64,000 bases of DNA, from contig CATQHW010000002.1 in the NCBI GenBank assembly GCA_958296075.1, positions 868,001-932,000 of the forward strand. The letters run 5' to 3'. This DNA is from an uncultured Spirochaetia bacterium (GTDB lineage: Bacteria; Spirochaetota; Spirochaetia; SZUA-6; Bin103). How positions within the stretch are numbered: position 1 is the stretch's first letter; the number at the start of each line of letters is the position of its first letter. Position numbers and translations under genes: made by a program. Shown here one piece after another: positions 39,852 through 48,618 of the stretch. The notes under the pieces were generated by a model. It worked only from the letters and a program-made list of their open reading frames with translations. It was not told where the DNA came from and made no database searches.

Positions 39852-41009
39852 CTACGCTGCCCCGATACGGCGGAGACGATCCACCAGGTCGCGATAGGCG
39901 TCGACGACGCAATGCGCCGCGTGCTCGGCTTCTTCCTGCGTGTTGAGAACCCCGAACGAGAATCGGAGTGAAGCGTATGCCTCCGGTTCCGAGAGCCCCA
40001 TAGCGATGAGCACGTGCGACGGCGTGGGCCGCGCCGTCGTACACGCCGAGCTCTGCGAGCAGTAGAGACCGCGGTCGTCCAGGGCGGCGATCAGCATGTC
40101 GCCGTCGATGTCGGGAAAGCGCAGATTTGACGTGTTCCCCACTCGGTGCCGCCGGTCGCCGTTGACCGTCACCCCCGGTTCGGCGGCAAGGACCGCATGC
40201 TCGAAGGAGTCGCGGCAGGCCGCCAGCAAAGCGGTGACGGCGGCCAGGTCCCGCACTCGCTCCGCGGCGGCGGCGCCGAATCCGACAGCGCCGATCAGGT
40301 TCTCGGTGCCGCCGCGCAGCCCCTGTTCCTGATCCCCTCCGCCGACGAGCGGCTGCAGCAGCGACAGGTCGCGGGCGTACAGAGCGCCGCAGCCGGTCGG
40401 GCCGTGTATCTTGTGCGCAGTGACGCTCAAGAGATCAGGGGCATGCCGCGCACCGACGTCGATCGGGATCTTGCCGAGCGCCTGCGCGGCGTCGCAGTGA
40501 TACAGGGCGCCGGCGCGATGACTGATCTCCGCCACCGCCTCCACCGGTTGGACAACGCCGGTTTCGTTGTTCACGGACTGCACGGACACGATCGCGGTGC
40601 GCTCATTGACCATGCCTGCCAGTCGATCGAGGTCGATGTGGCCGGACCCCACTACCGGCGCCTCGCGCACGACATAGCCGCTCCGGCCGAGCGGCGCGGC
40701 GTTCGCCCCCACGGAGGAGTGCTCGACCGCACTGACGATGATTTCGTCGCGATCGCCGCCGCAGGTCTGCGCCGCGGCGATGGCCATGGCGTTCGCCTCC
40801 GACCCGCTCGCGACGAACAGGACGCACTCGGACGGCGCCCCGAGTGCCGCCGCCACCTGATCGCGCGCCTTCTCGACCAGGGCGCGCGCCTCTTGGCCGA
40901 GGCGGTGCGGGCTCGACGGATTGCCGACCGGAGCGGCGATCAGCGATCCGATGCGGGATCGCACGGTCGGGCTCAGGAACGTGGTAGCGTTGTTGTCGAG
41001 GTAGATCAT
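39852..41009 (-). CDS. sspA: SspA/DndA-type cysteine desulfurase
   Basis: 385 residues, PLP-dependent. MIYLDNNATTFLSPTV is the class V start; the PLP lysine is in LLSVTAHKIHGPTGCGALY and the sulfur-accepting cysteine in LYCSQSSACTTARPTPSH. It provides persulfide sulfur for phosphorothioation; an IscS role is less likely because the gene directly precedes sspB and the operon order is kept. ATG 41009 has GGAGCG just upstream. The methyltransferase gene ends 61 bp before it. Confidence 0.88.
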   Translation of the reverse strand: MIYLDNNATTFLSPTVRSRIGSLIAAPVGNPSSPHRLGQEARALVEKARDQVAAALGAPSECVLFVASGSEANAMAIAAAQTCGGDRDEIIVSAVEHSSVGANAAPLGRSGYVVREAPVVGSGHIDLDRLAGMVNERTAIVSVQSVNNETGVVQPVEAVAEISHRAGALYHCDAAQALGKIPIDVGARHAPDLLSVTAHKIHGPTGCGALYARDLSLLQPLVGGGDQEQGLRGGTENLIGAVGFGAAAAERVRDLAAVTALLAACRDSFEHAVLAAEPGVTVNGDRRHRVGNTSNLRFPDIDGDMLIAALDDRGLYCSQSSACTTARPTPSHVLIAMGLSEPEAYASLRFSFGVLNTQEEAEHAAHCVVDAYRDLVDRLRRIGAA

Positions 41010-41070
41010 CGCTCCATCGTCAGCGCAACCAAGACCGCATGGACCGTACCACATCCTCTGCTGGAAGTCA

Positions 41071-42525
41071 CTAGGCCGACCTTCCAGCAGAAGCAGCCCA
41101 CGTTCGCGTTCGCACGGTACGCTCGCGCACGATCAGGCCGAACGGTTCGTCTTGCATCAGAAGCCTCCTGCCCAATGACACGGCCCGGGCGTCCGTGCTG
41201 CCTTCATCGAAGCCGAGGAGCTGCTTCCCGATGAGCAGTTCCGGCTCCGCGTTCGTCGAGTGATCGAAGAACCGCACCTGCTGACTCTGCAGGTCGATCT
41301 TCACCCGTGACCGCAGACGCGGCAGCGTCTCCCGCACGTCGCTGAGCGAGAACAGGGAGAGGCGGGGCGACGTCTTGTGTATCTTGATCACGTCCACGCG
41401 GTCGAGATCGCCTGAGAACAGCTCGCCAAGGCGCGCGTAGATCTGCAAGGTGGGGTCGAGGGACGGCAGATCGCGCCGGGCGATGAAGTAGCCGTCGGTC
41501 GTGTTCACCCCGGCCGGAGCGGTTTCGCACAGCCGCGCCACCCGTTCCGCATCGCCCGCCGCGAACAGGTGATCGTCGCTCAATTGCTTGAGGTGGCTGT
41601 AGCTACGGAAGTAGTAGCGGATGTCGAGGCGGGACGTGACCGGCAGGTCGCGCAGCCGCGGCACCCCGCGGAACCGGCAGATCGCCATGAACGCAAGGTA
41701 CTGATTGGTGCGGCGGCGGCGCTGCTCGGCGAGTTGCTCCTGCGGCAGCGCGCCGGAGGCTGCCTGCCACAGGTCGGCAGGCGCAAGGCCATGCTCTGCG
41801 GCGACCCGCAGCGCGTTGATCTCGCCGCCGGCGGGTGGGCGGGCTCGGGTCGCCACGAAGTCGGCGTACGCGGCCCACTCTTCCGCGTACTCCGTCTGAA
41901 ACGTCTCCATGAGCGCGGTCCGCAGCACGCGCTTGCGCTCGCGCGCGACGCCGTGAATGAGCGGCACGGAACGCTGAATGCGATTGAGCAGGAAGGCGTG
42001 CGCATCGGCGCTCTGTCGGAAGATCAAAAAGACGCCCGCTTCCAGCGGGATCGGCGCGACGCCGAGGACCTCTTCGAGGTAGCGCCCCGCCTCTTCCTGA
42101 TGATAGTACTTCTGAAACGTCTGGCGCGACGTAAGCAACCCGTCTCCATAGCTTTGCGCCTCGCCGGAATAGGCGGCGGAACCGACCAGGACGGCGACGC
42201 ACAGGCATCTCTCGGTCAGATCGAACGCCCATCGCAGCGCCGCCGCCCGCTCGGCTGGCCGCTCGATGACGTTGAGCACGTAGCCCAGGTTGACCACTGC
42301 TGCGCCGCACCGAGCTGCGTCCGGCCGGTGCGCCGGGTCCCAGCCATGCGCGTCGTAGCCGATCGACCGCAGGAACCGAACGTCGTCACCGAGACCGCAG
42401 CCGTAGTCGAAGAACGTGTGTTCCGGCGTGAGGACGCCGTTGCCGATCAGGAGTTGCACCGGCCGGGAGAGGTCCGATCTCGCGATCGCCGTCCGATCAC
42501 GCCGTACTTCCACGGAGCTACTCAC
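41071..42525 (-). CDS. DNA phosphorothioation-associated putative methyltransferase, C-terminal protein
   Basis: 484 residues, GTG start. The SAM-binding motif is FFDYGCGLGDDVRFLRSIGY, followed by HGWDPAHRP and VVNLGYVLNVIERPAERAAAL. A conserved C-terminal part follows, with SYSHLKQLSDDHLFAAGD and RISLF-like segments (LSLFSLSDVRETLPRL). This is the methyltransferase family linked by context to dnd/ssp operons; its target is not established. In many genomes an N-terminal domain is fused to it, but here that domain is a separate gene overlapping by 8 bp at 42518-42525. Both remain intact, so this is a split, not a decay. Confidence 0.8.
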   Translation of the reverse strand: MSSSVEVRRDRTAIARSDLSRPVQLLIGNGVLTPEHTFFDYGCGLGDDVRFLRSIGYDAHGWDPAHRPDAARCGAAVVNLGYVLNVIERPAERAAALRWAFDLTERCLCVAVLVGSAAYSGEAQSYGDGLLTSRQTFQKYYHQEEAGRYLEEVLGVAPIPLEAGVFLIFRQSADAHAFLLNRIQRSVPLIHGVARERKRVLRTALMETFQTEYAEEWAAYADFVATRARPPAGGEINALRVAAEHGLAPADLWQAASGALPQEQLAEQRRRRTNQYLAFMAICRFRGVPRLRDLPVTSRLDIRYYFRSYSHLKQLSDDHLFAAGDAERVARLCETAPAGVNTTDGYFIARRDLPSLDPTLQIYARLGELFSGDLDRVDVIKIHKTSPRLSLFSLSDVRETLPRLRSRVKIDLQSQQVRFFDHSTNAEPELLIGKQLLGFDEGSTDARAVSLGRRLLMQDEPFGLIVRERTVRTRTWAASAGRSA

Positions 42526-43048
42526 CCTTGTGCAACAGCTTGTGGTCTTGGATCGTCAAGCCACGCCGTTCGAGCTGCCTCGACCACCCGCGCTCGTGCC
42601 CGATGGTGTTCGGTTCCGAGAAGAGCCCCGCCTGCACCTCCTGATCGGTGAGCGCCGCGAAACGGGCGTAGTCCGGGTCGGACACATCCAGCAGCAACTC
42701 CTTGCGATGCAGGATCGGGCGGTTGCCGTTCGGCGCGTAGCGCCGGATGCGCGCCGTGCCGTCCGTGAGATTTACGCTTGCCGCGGCCGCGAGCGCGGGA
42801 TGCTCGTCTTCGCGGAACCTCGGATAATGGAGCAGAGAGACTTGCTGCCGGTACGGCGAGAGCTTGCAGACGTTCCACGGGAACGCCGCGCCCGCCGCCT
42901 CGGCCGCGCACGAGCACATCGCGACGAGCAAGCCTGCATCATGCCGCTCGAGGGCGTCGCGATGGACGTACACGGCTCCGCCGACTCGCTTGCCTACAGG
43001 AAGCTTCCGCACGCGCTCCGCAAGGGTCTCCGACGTGATGCTCCCCAC
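42518..43048 (-). CDS. DNA phosphorothioation-associated methyltransferase, separate N-terminal domain
   Basis: 176 residues from a GTG at 43048. The sequence VGKRVGGAVYVHRDALERHD, then CKLSPYRQQVSLLHYPRF, and RPILHRKELLLDVSDPDYARF is what normally precedes the methyltransferase domain in the fused proteins. The gene ends in TAG while the next starts GTGAGTAG in another frame, so separate translation is needed. It is the first gene of the island on this strand; no promoter was obvious to me in the 55 bp before it, next to the end of the dioxygenase gene. Confidence 0.7.
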   Translation of the reverse strand: MGSITSETLAERVRKLPVGKRVGGAVYVHRDALERHDAGLLVAMCSCAAEAAGAAFPWNVCKLSPYRQQVSLLHYPRFREDEHPALAAAASVNLTDGTARIRRYAPNGNRPILHRKELLLDVSDPDYARFAALTDQEVQAGLFSEPNTIGHERGWSRQLERRGLTIQDHKLLHKGE

Positions 43049-43103
43049 GCGCCGCCGGCGTCTACTGCGCCGACCGCATCGTGCTCCGGGACCGCACGTG
43101 GCG

Positions 43104-43868
43104 CTACACGCAGCCGGGGTGGGACGTGCCGTGGAGCAGCGGATAGTCCGGTTTGTCCTCCGGCGGTCCGGTCCAGCGCGCGCGCGCGCTCATGTAGTGC
43201 ACGGCCAGCCCGCGCCGCCGGTGCGGCGTGCGATTCGGCCCCGAACGGTGCAGGAGCACGCTGTGATGGAATGAGCAGCTTCCGGCGCTCAGCGTGATCG
43301 GCACTTGGCGCGTCAGATCGATCGCCTCGTCCGGCACCTGCTTGTCGGTGCGGTCGCCCACCACCCACGCTTGGCTGTGGTCGCGGATGCCCTGCCGGTG
43401 GCTGCCGGGGATCACCCACAGGCAGCCGTTCTCCAGCGTCACGTCATCCAGCGCCATCCAGGCGGTGACCAGATCAGCCGGCTCGATCTTGAAGTACGCG
43501 GAGTCCTGATGATACGGCTTCTCCACGCCGCCGGGTGGCTTCATGAAGGTCTGGTCGCCGAACAGCTTGACGTCGGGGCCGAGCAGCGCGGTCGCCACCT
43601 GCAGGATGCCCGGGTGGCGCGCGTATTCCAGGAAGAACGGATCGCGCGGCGCCGCGTCGTTGATCTTGCGCAGCGTGTCCAGAGACCGGCCGCGGTCCCG
43701 CGCGCCCGGCTCGTATTCCAGATTGGCCTCCGGGAACGGAATCCGGCCTTCGGCGATCGCTTCGATGTGCTCGCGCGTCCGCCGCAGCTCGTCCGCCGTC
43801 AGGATGTCCTCCACCACCGTGAAGCCGTCGCGGCGGTACGCCGCCACCTGATCGCTCGAAATGCTCAT
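43104..43868 (-). CDS. Phytanoyl-CoA dioxygenase (PhyH) family protein
   Basis: 254 residues. RRDGFTVVEDILTADELRR and the triad motif PYHQDSAYF (H and D), with ENGCLWVIPGSHRQG and the distal H in SVLLHRSGPNRTPHRRR, fit the Fe(II)/2-oxoglutarate PhyH family. It is longer than and clearly different from the one at 25631, so not a local duplicate. ATG 43868 has GGGAGGTG seven bases upstream, which decides it over ATG 43877. The reading direction is the same as that of the phosphorothioation genes downstream, but the function looks unrelated. Confidence 0.86.
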   Translation of the reverse strand: MSISSDQVAAYRRDGFTVVEDILTADELRRTREHIEAIAEGRIPFPEANLEYEPGARDRGRSLDTLRKINDAAPRDPFFLEYARHPGILQVATALLGPDVKLFGDQTFMKPPGGVEKPYHQDSAYFKIEPADLVTAWMALDDVTLENGCLWVIPGSHRQGIRDHSQAWVVGDRTDKQVPDEAIDLTRQVPITLSAGSCSFHHSVLLHRSGPNRTPHRRRGLAVHYMSARARWTGPPEDKPDYPLLHGTSHPGCV

Positions 43869-43909
43869 GCCGTACACCTCCCGGGACCGATTATCGCAGA
43901 TCGCCGGGC

Positions 43910-44593
43910 TCAGGGGATGGCATAGGAGCCGCCCGGCTCCAGCACCGTCACCGCCTGTCCCGCCGCGGCCGCCTTGCGGTGGAACTCCTGCGGGTCGACG
44001 GCGATCTGCTCGAAGGTGCCGAAGTGCATCGGCAGATGCATACGGGCGCCGATGAACTCGGTCGCCTTGACCGCGTCGTCGATGCCCATGGTGAAGTTGT
44101 CACCGATCGGCAGCAGCGCCGCGTCGAACGGCCCGTTCAACTCGGCGATGAGCTGCATGTCCAGGAACACGCCAGTGTCGCCGGCGTGGTACACGCGCTT
44201 GCCGCCGGCGTGCAGGACGATTCCGGCCGGGCTGCCGAACGCTTCGCCATTGGGTCCGGTCGAGCCGTGGTGGGCGATGGTGAGCTTGACGTAGCCGAAC
44301 GGGAACTGCCGGGCGCCGCCGATGTGCAGCGGGTGGGCTGCCAACCCCTTGTCGGCGAAGTGGGATGCGATCTCGTAATTGGCGACGATCAGCGCGCCGG
44401 TGGCGCGGGCGATCTGTTCCGCGTCGCCGATATGGTCGACGTGACCGTGGCTGAGCAGGATCGCGTCCAGCGTGCGGAAGTGTTCGGGGCCGACGTCGGC
44501 GGCCGGATTGCCGGACAGAAACGGATCGATCAACAGGCGGTGCTCGCCCTGCACTTCCCAGCACGCGTGGCCATGAAAGATGAGCGTCGGCAT
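43910..44593 (-). CDS. UPF0173-type metallo-beta-lactamase-fold hydrolase
   Basis: 227 residues, the usual length of UPF0173 (YtkL-like) hydrolases. The metal motif HxHxDH is in LLSHGHVDHIGDAEQI, the next ligands in TIAHHGSTGP and VYHAGDTGVF, and the final histidine in MHLPMHFGTFEQI. FHGHACWEV is the family start. ATG 44593 follows GAGGAGAT. Substrate unknown. It is divergent from the cupin gene. Confidence 0.87.
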   Translation of the reverse strand: MPTLIFHGHACWEVQGEHRLLIDPFLSGNPAADVGPEHFRTLDAILLSHGHVDHIGDAEQIARATGALIVANYEIASHFADKGLAAHPLHIGGARQFPFGYVKLTIAHHGSTGPNGEAFGSPAGIVLHAGGKRVYHAGDTGVFLDMQLIAELNGPFDAALLPIGDNFTMGIDDAVKATEFIGARMHLPMHFGTFEQIAVDPQEFHRKAAAAGQAVTVLEPGGSYAIP

Positions 44594-44678
44594 ATGGGGT
44601 ATCTCCTCTACGGTCTGATGGCGGATCATCCCATCCGCGGCGTGAATCGGTCGAGGTCTCATGCTACGCTCGCTAAGT

Positions 44679-45041
44679 ATGGCGCGCGAAGGGGTCGTCA
44701 AGCGTTCGACGGAGGTACCGTGCGCGCCCGTGGCCGCCGGCACTGCGACCGAAACGTCGGTGCTGATCGGTCCGGACGACGGAGCGCCGAACTTCGCCAT
44801 GCGGCGATTCACGATGGGCGAAGGCGGGGGCATGCCCCGTCACACCAACCGGGTCGAGCACGAGCAGTACGTGGTCCGCGGCCGGGCGAAGGTCACGGTC
44901 GGCGATACCGTGCATCGGGTCGGGGAGGGCGACGTGTTGCTGATTCCCGGCGGCACGCCGCATTCCTACGAGGTGGTGCAGGCGCCGTTCGAGTTCCTGT
45001 GCATCGTCCCGAACCGCGAGGATCGGATCGAGATCTGCTGA
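44679..45041 (+). CDS. Small cupin-domain protein
   Basis: About 120 residues. The two cupin motifs are GMPRHTNRVEHEQYVVRGRA and GDVLLIPGGTPHSYEV, with the metal-binding H/E/H set. Single-domain cupins of this kind bind metal and small organic acids; no activity can be assigned. ATG 44679 or ATG 44661 may be the start; neither has a clear ribosome-binding site. Confidence 0.75.
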   Translation: MAREGVVKRSTEVPCAPVAAGTATETSVLIGPDDGAPNFAMRRFTMGEGGGMPRHTNRVEHEQYVVRGRAKVTVGDTVHRVGEGDVLLIPGGTPHSYEVVQAPFEFLCIVPNREDRIEIC

Positions 45042-45070
45042 GCCGCTGCCGGACTTGGCCCGTGACCGGG

Positions 45071-46606
45071 CTAGTCGACCGGTTCGCGTAGCTCCGCGAA
45101 CATCGGCGCGTAGCGGCCGCGCGGGCTCATCTCGACCAGGGTGTCGCCTTCGAACGCCATGCGGTGCCGCCGCCAGTAGATCCACTCTTCCTGGGTGCGG
45201 CGCACCGGGCTGAAGCGGAGCCGCACCACCGTGCCGGCCGGCAACGGTTCGGTCACCGCCCACGGGGCGATGCGCCGGAAGCCGATCGCGCCGCCGGCCT
45301 CGCCGGCGCGATCGAGGGCCAGTTCATCCCACGGCAACCAGTCCGGCTTGCGCACCCACAGGCCGCCGGCGGCTGGCATGGTCACGGTAACCTCACCCTC
45401 GCCCGGTAGCCGGCTGCCGGTGTTCGCGGCGGCTTGGTCGGTGGAGAACAGGAGGTTGAGCCGGGTGTCCGCGCCGCGGCGCGTCGATCCGTGGCGGAGG
45501 GCCGCCCACAGAGCCTGGATTCCGCCCTGCGTGATGTCCAGGATGCTGGTGGCGCTGCCCAGCGGGTCGGGGACGTGTCGGTCCGAGGGGCTGGGAAACC
45601 CCCATCCGCCGTCGGCGTCCGGGGGAAACGCGGTCACCGCGTAGTCGGGAGCGTCCGGCGGCCGGAGTATCTCCTGCCCGGCGAGCCACTGGCTCGGCAG
45701 CACGTGGCTTCGGATCATGCGCTCGGCGACGCCGAAGTACTCGGGCCAGCCGGCCAGTCCCAGCGCGATCGCCGTCTGGATCATGTCGCCGGTGTTGTTG
45801 ATCTCGCCGCGGCCGGGCACGCGCTCGTCGCCCAGACTCTCGATCGACCAGCCGAAGCTGCTGCGGGTCGGCGCCAAGCCGACGTCGAAGATGCGGCGGG
45901 CGTGCTCCAGAGTGTCGAGGTCGCCGGTCAGCAGCCCGTAGTCGGCCAGACCGTGCACGGTGCCGGTGATCGAGTGGGTATGGGTTCCGGCCTGCATGGT
46001 GAGCCGGCCGTCATCGGTGAACGCCTTGGCGCGCGCCAGCCGCACGAAGCGGTCGGCCAGCTCCAGGGCGCGCTGATCGCCGGTGAGGCGAACCAAGTGG
46101 GTGAGTGCCATCACCGTCCGCGCCCGCGAGCGCGGCGGCGGGGACTCGATGCCGTGGCGGCCGTCGGTGAACCCCGGATGCCGCAGGCCGGGCTCGGCCG
46201 CGATCAGGTCGGCCCGCCAAGTGCCGTCGGGGTTGGTGAGGCGGAGCCACGTCTCCAGGAGCCGGCCCAACCGCTCGCGGGCGATGCGGTCGTCGAGGGC
46301 GGTCGCCAGTTCCGTGAACGCCTGCACGATCTCGCGCAGATCGTGCGGGTCGGTCTGCCGGCCTGCGTGCGGGAATCCGAGCGGATTGTCGGTCAGGTCG
46401 AGCAGCGCGGTGCGCAGGCCGTCGATGACCGCGTCCGGGGCCGGTGCGCCGCTCGCCGCGGCTCCCTTCAGGAGCGCGTCGACCGCCCGGCCGTAGTTGT
46501 GCGGGTCCAGGACGCCGTTGGCCAGGCGGCGCTCGCACCAGTGGCTGACGTACGCCATGGCGCGCGTGATGCAGGCGGAAAGGTCGGCGTCGGGGGCTTG
46601 CGGCAT
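45071..46606 (-). CDS. Glycosidase-like (alpha/alpha)6 protein of unknown function
   Basis: 511 residues from ATG 46606, preceded by GGAGGAG. The sequence is a series of paired helices with Gly/Trp-rich loops: TVMALTHLVRLTGDQRALEL, IEINNTG-like GRGEINNTGDMIQTAIALGL and GWGFPSPSDRHVPDPLG. The C-terminal beta-rich part contains GGLWVRKPDWLPWDELAL and EWIYWRRHRMAFEGDTL. This recalls six-hairpin glycosidases related to beta-L-arabinofuranosidase-like (DUF1680) enzymes, but I cannot point to catalytic residues. The frame extends upstream to ~47626 on paper; that part lies opposite the HAD gene and is rejected. Confidence 0.6.
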   Translation of the reverse strand: MPQAPDADLSACITRAMAYVSHWCERRLANGVLDPHNYGRAVDALLKGAAASGAPAPDAVIDGLRTALLDLTDNPLGFPHAGRQTDPHDLREIVQAFTELATALDDRIARERLGRLLETWLRLTNPDGTWRADLIAAEPGLRHPGFTDGRHGIESPPPRSRARTVMALTHLVRLTGDQRALELADRFVRLARAKAFTDDGRLTMQAGTHTHSITGTVHGLADYGLLTGDLDTLEHARRIFDVGLAPTRSSFGWSIESLGDERVPGRGEINNTGDMIQTAIALGLAGWPEYFGVAERMIRSHVLPSQWLAGQEILRPPDAPDYAVTAFPPDADGGWGFPSPSDRHVPDPLGSATSILDITQGGIQALWAALRHGSTRRGADTRLNLLFSTDQAAANTGSRLPGEGEVTVTMPAAGGLWVRKPDWLPWDELALDRAGEAGGAIGFRRIAPWAVTEPLPAGTVVRLRFSPVRRTQEEWIYWRRHRMAFEGDTLVEMSPRGRYAPMFAELREPVD

Positions 46607-46660
46607 CGGCTCCTCCGGACTGACGTCATGGCGCCCGTCGAGCCGGTATGATACGGCGGC

Positions 46661-47398
46661 ATGGCGCAGGGCGACAACGAGGGAGGCGCGCTCTCCCCCG
46701 AATCGATCGACGCGCTCACCTTCGACGTGTTCGGCACGCTGGTCGACTGGCGTACCGGGGTGATGGACGCCGGCCGCGAGCTGCGCCGGCGGACCGGTGC
46801 CGGTACCGACTGGGCGCGGTTCGCCGACGCGTGGCGCGGCGGCTACGAGCCGGCCATGGAAGAGGTGCGCAGCGGCCGGCGCAGGTGGGCGCCGATCGAT
46901 GTGCTGCATGCCGAGATCCTGGATCGGCTGCTGGCCGAGCGCGGCATGGAGCTCGACGCCGGCGCTCGCCGCCGGCTCAACCACGCCTGGCACCGGCTGC
47001 CGGCATGGCCGGACCTGCGCGCGGGGCTGGAGCGGCTGCGCAGCCGCTCCACGGTCTGCGCGCTCTCCAACGGCAACGTCTCGCTGCTGGAGGACTTGGC
47101 GAGCTGCAACGGATTGGGATTCGACCGGATCCTGTCGGCCGAGCATGCGCGCACCTACAAGCCGCTGCCGGCGGTCTATACCACCGCGGCCGCTCGCCTG
47201 CACCTGCCGCCGGAGCGCATCCTCATGGTGGCCGCGCATGACGACGACCTGCGCGGGGCGCGGGCGGTCGGCTTTCGGACCGCCTTTCTGCCGCGGCCGG
47301 GTGAGTGGGGGCCGAACGGGAGCGCCGAAGCGCCGGTCGCGCCGCACGACCTGACCGCCGCCGACTGCATCGCTTTGGCCGGCGCGCTGAGGGCGTAA
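46661..47398 (+). CDS. HAD-superfamily haloacid dehalogenase type II-like hydrolase
   Basis: 245 residues. Motif I is FDVFGTLVDWR (nucleophile D), motif II VCALSNGN, the lysine in YKPLPAVY, and motif IV AAHDDDLRGARAVGFRTAF. The AHD(D/Y)DL motif and the cap between I and II fit the L-2-haloacid dehalogenase branch, although many of its members are general phosphatases. It is divergent from the 45071 gene with a short 54-bp gap. Confidence 0.85.
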   Translation: MAQGDNEGGALSPESIDALTFDVFGTLVDWRTGVMDAGRELRRRTGAGTDWARFADAWRGGYEPAMEEVRSGRRRWAPIDVLHAEILDRLLAERGMELDAGARRRLNHAWHRLPAWPDLRAGLERLRSRSTVCALSNGNVSLLEDLASCNGLGFDRILSAEHARTYKPLPAVYTTAAARLHLPPERILMVAAHDDDLRGARAVGFRTAFLPRPGEWGPNGSAEAPVAPHDLTAADCIALAGALRA

Positions 47399-47415
47399 CC
47401 CCAGAAATCTTACAT

Positions 47416-47468
47416 TCTCCTTCCAGGAAGGAGATATATCGGATATATTCTCCTTCTCAAAAGGAGAA
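47416..47468 (+). promoter_or_regulatory. Iterated palindrome masking the ribosome-binding site
   Basis: TCTCCTTCC-A-GGAAGGAGA (47416-47434) is a perfect 9-bp-arm inverted repeat. TTCTCCTT-CTCAA-AAGGAGAA (47448-47468) is a perfect 8-bp-arm hairpin. Between them GATATATC/GGATATAT can pair too, so four half-sites alternate in direction. The 3' arm of the second hairpin is the AAGGAG that would serve the start codon at 47478. Either a protein operator or a translational switch would explain it. Confidence 0.55.
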
Positions 47469-47477
47469 ATCGACCCC

Positions 47478-48618
47478 ATGGATGCACTTCTGCGTCGGGT
47501 ATTGTCCGAGCAGCTCGCCGATTCTCTGCGGCAGCCGCTGCCGGAGTACACGGCCCGCCGCGTCTTCGGGCGGCTTTCGTTTGCCGGCAAGGCGACGGCG
47601 GTCACCGGCATCCGCCGCGCCGGCAAGACGGCCTTCCTGCACCAGATGCGCAGCCGCCTCGTCGATCGGGGCGTGCCCCGCGAGCGCCTGCCGTACCTGT
47701 CGTTCGAGGACGAACGGCTCGGCGGTCTCGACGGACGCGGCCTGGGGTTGGTAGTGGACGAATACTACCGGCGGTTCCCGAACCTTCGCGACGTCGAGGT
47801 GACGTGGTGCTTCGACGAGGTGCAGATGGTCGCAGGCGTTTCTCGCCTCGCGGGAACGGTCCCACCTGGAACGCGCAATGCTCGACTGGCTGCAGGCGGG
47901 CGGCTTCCCGGAAGCGCAGGGCATCGACACGGCGTCGCGGCACCAACTGCTCCGCGACTACGTCGATGTGGCGGTGCTGCGCGACGTCATCGACCGCCAC
48001 GAGGTCAGCAACGTGGTCGGTTTGCGCGCCCTGGTCCGGCACCTTCTGGGTAACGCCGGTTCGATGTTCAGCGTGGAGAAGTTCCACGCCGTGCTCAGGT
48101 CGCTGGGTATCTCGATCGGCAGGGACACGCTGCATCAGCTCCTTGCCCATCTGGAAGACTGTTTCCTCGTGCGGTTGGTGTGGATGGAGTCCGGGTCGGA
48201 GCGCCAGCGCATGGTGAACCCCCGCAAGGCATATCCGGTCGATCCAGGGCTGATCCCGCTGTTCGATCGCACCGGCCGGGCGAACGTTGGACACGCGCTG
48301 GAGACCGCGGTCCTGGTGGAGCTGGAACGACGCCGATGCGATGTCACCTACGTCCGTACGCCGGAAGGGTACGAGGTCGATTTCCTGGCCCGACGCGCCG
48401 GCGGCGACGCGGAGTTGATCCAGGTGTGCGCCGACCTCGCCGATCCCGCAACCGGCGACCGGGAACTGCGCGCTCTGGCGACCGCCGGAGCACGGTTTCC
48501 GCGCGCCCGCAGGCGGCTGTTGACCCTGCATCGTGAAGGCATACCCGGCGACCTGCCGGCCGGCGTTGAGGCGCAGCCCGCCTACGAGTGGCTGCTGGCG
48601 CCTCCGGTAAGCGCGTAG
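47478..48618 (+). pseudogene. AAA ATPase with DUF4143, internal deletion and frameshift
   Basis: The first frame (47478 to ~47830) has the AAA_14 start: Walker A TGIRRAGKTAFLHQMRS and Walker B VEVTWCFDEVQMV. The second frame, open from ~47820 to 48618, has ERSHLERAMLDWLQAGGFPE, LLRDYVDVAVLRDVIDRHEV and the DUF4143 nuclease-like end TPEGYEVDFLARR. In intact relatives the Walker B strand is followed by the sensor strand and the RGR-rich region, about 50-60 residues, which are missing here, and the two halves are out of frame. So it is a broken gene, or at best two short products. Its last 37 bp overlap the end of the convergent 48582 gene. Confidence 0.75.

Noticed and set aside
45071..47626. 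A continuous 851-codon minus-strand frame across the glycosidase-like gene and opposite the HAD gene
   Set aside because: Only the part from 46606 has protein-like motifs and a ribosome-binding site; the upstream 340 codons are the complement of the HAD gene, with composition typical of antisense frames in GC-rich DNA.
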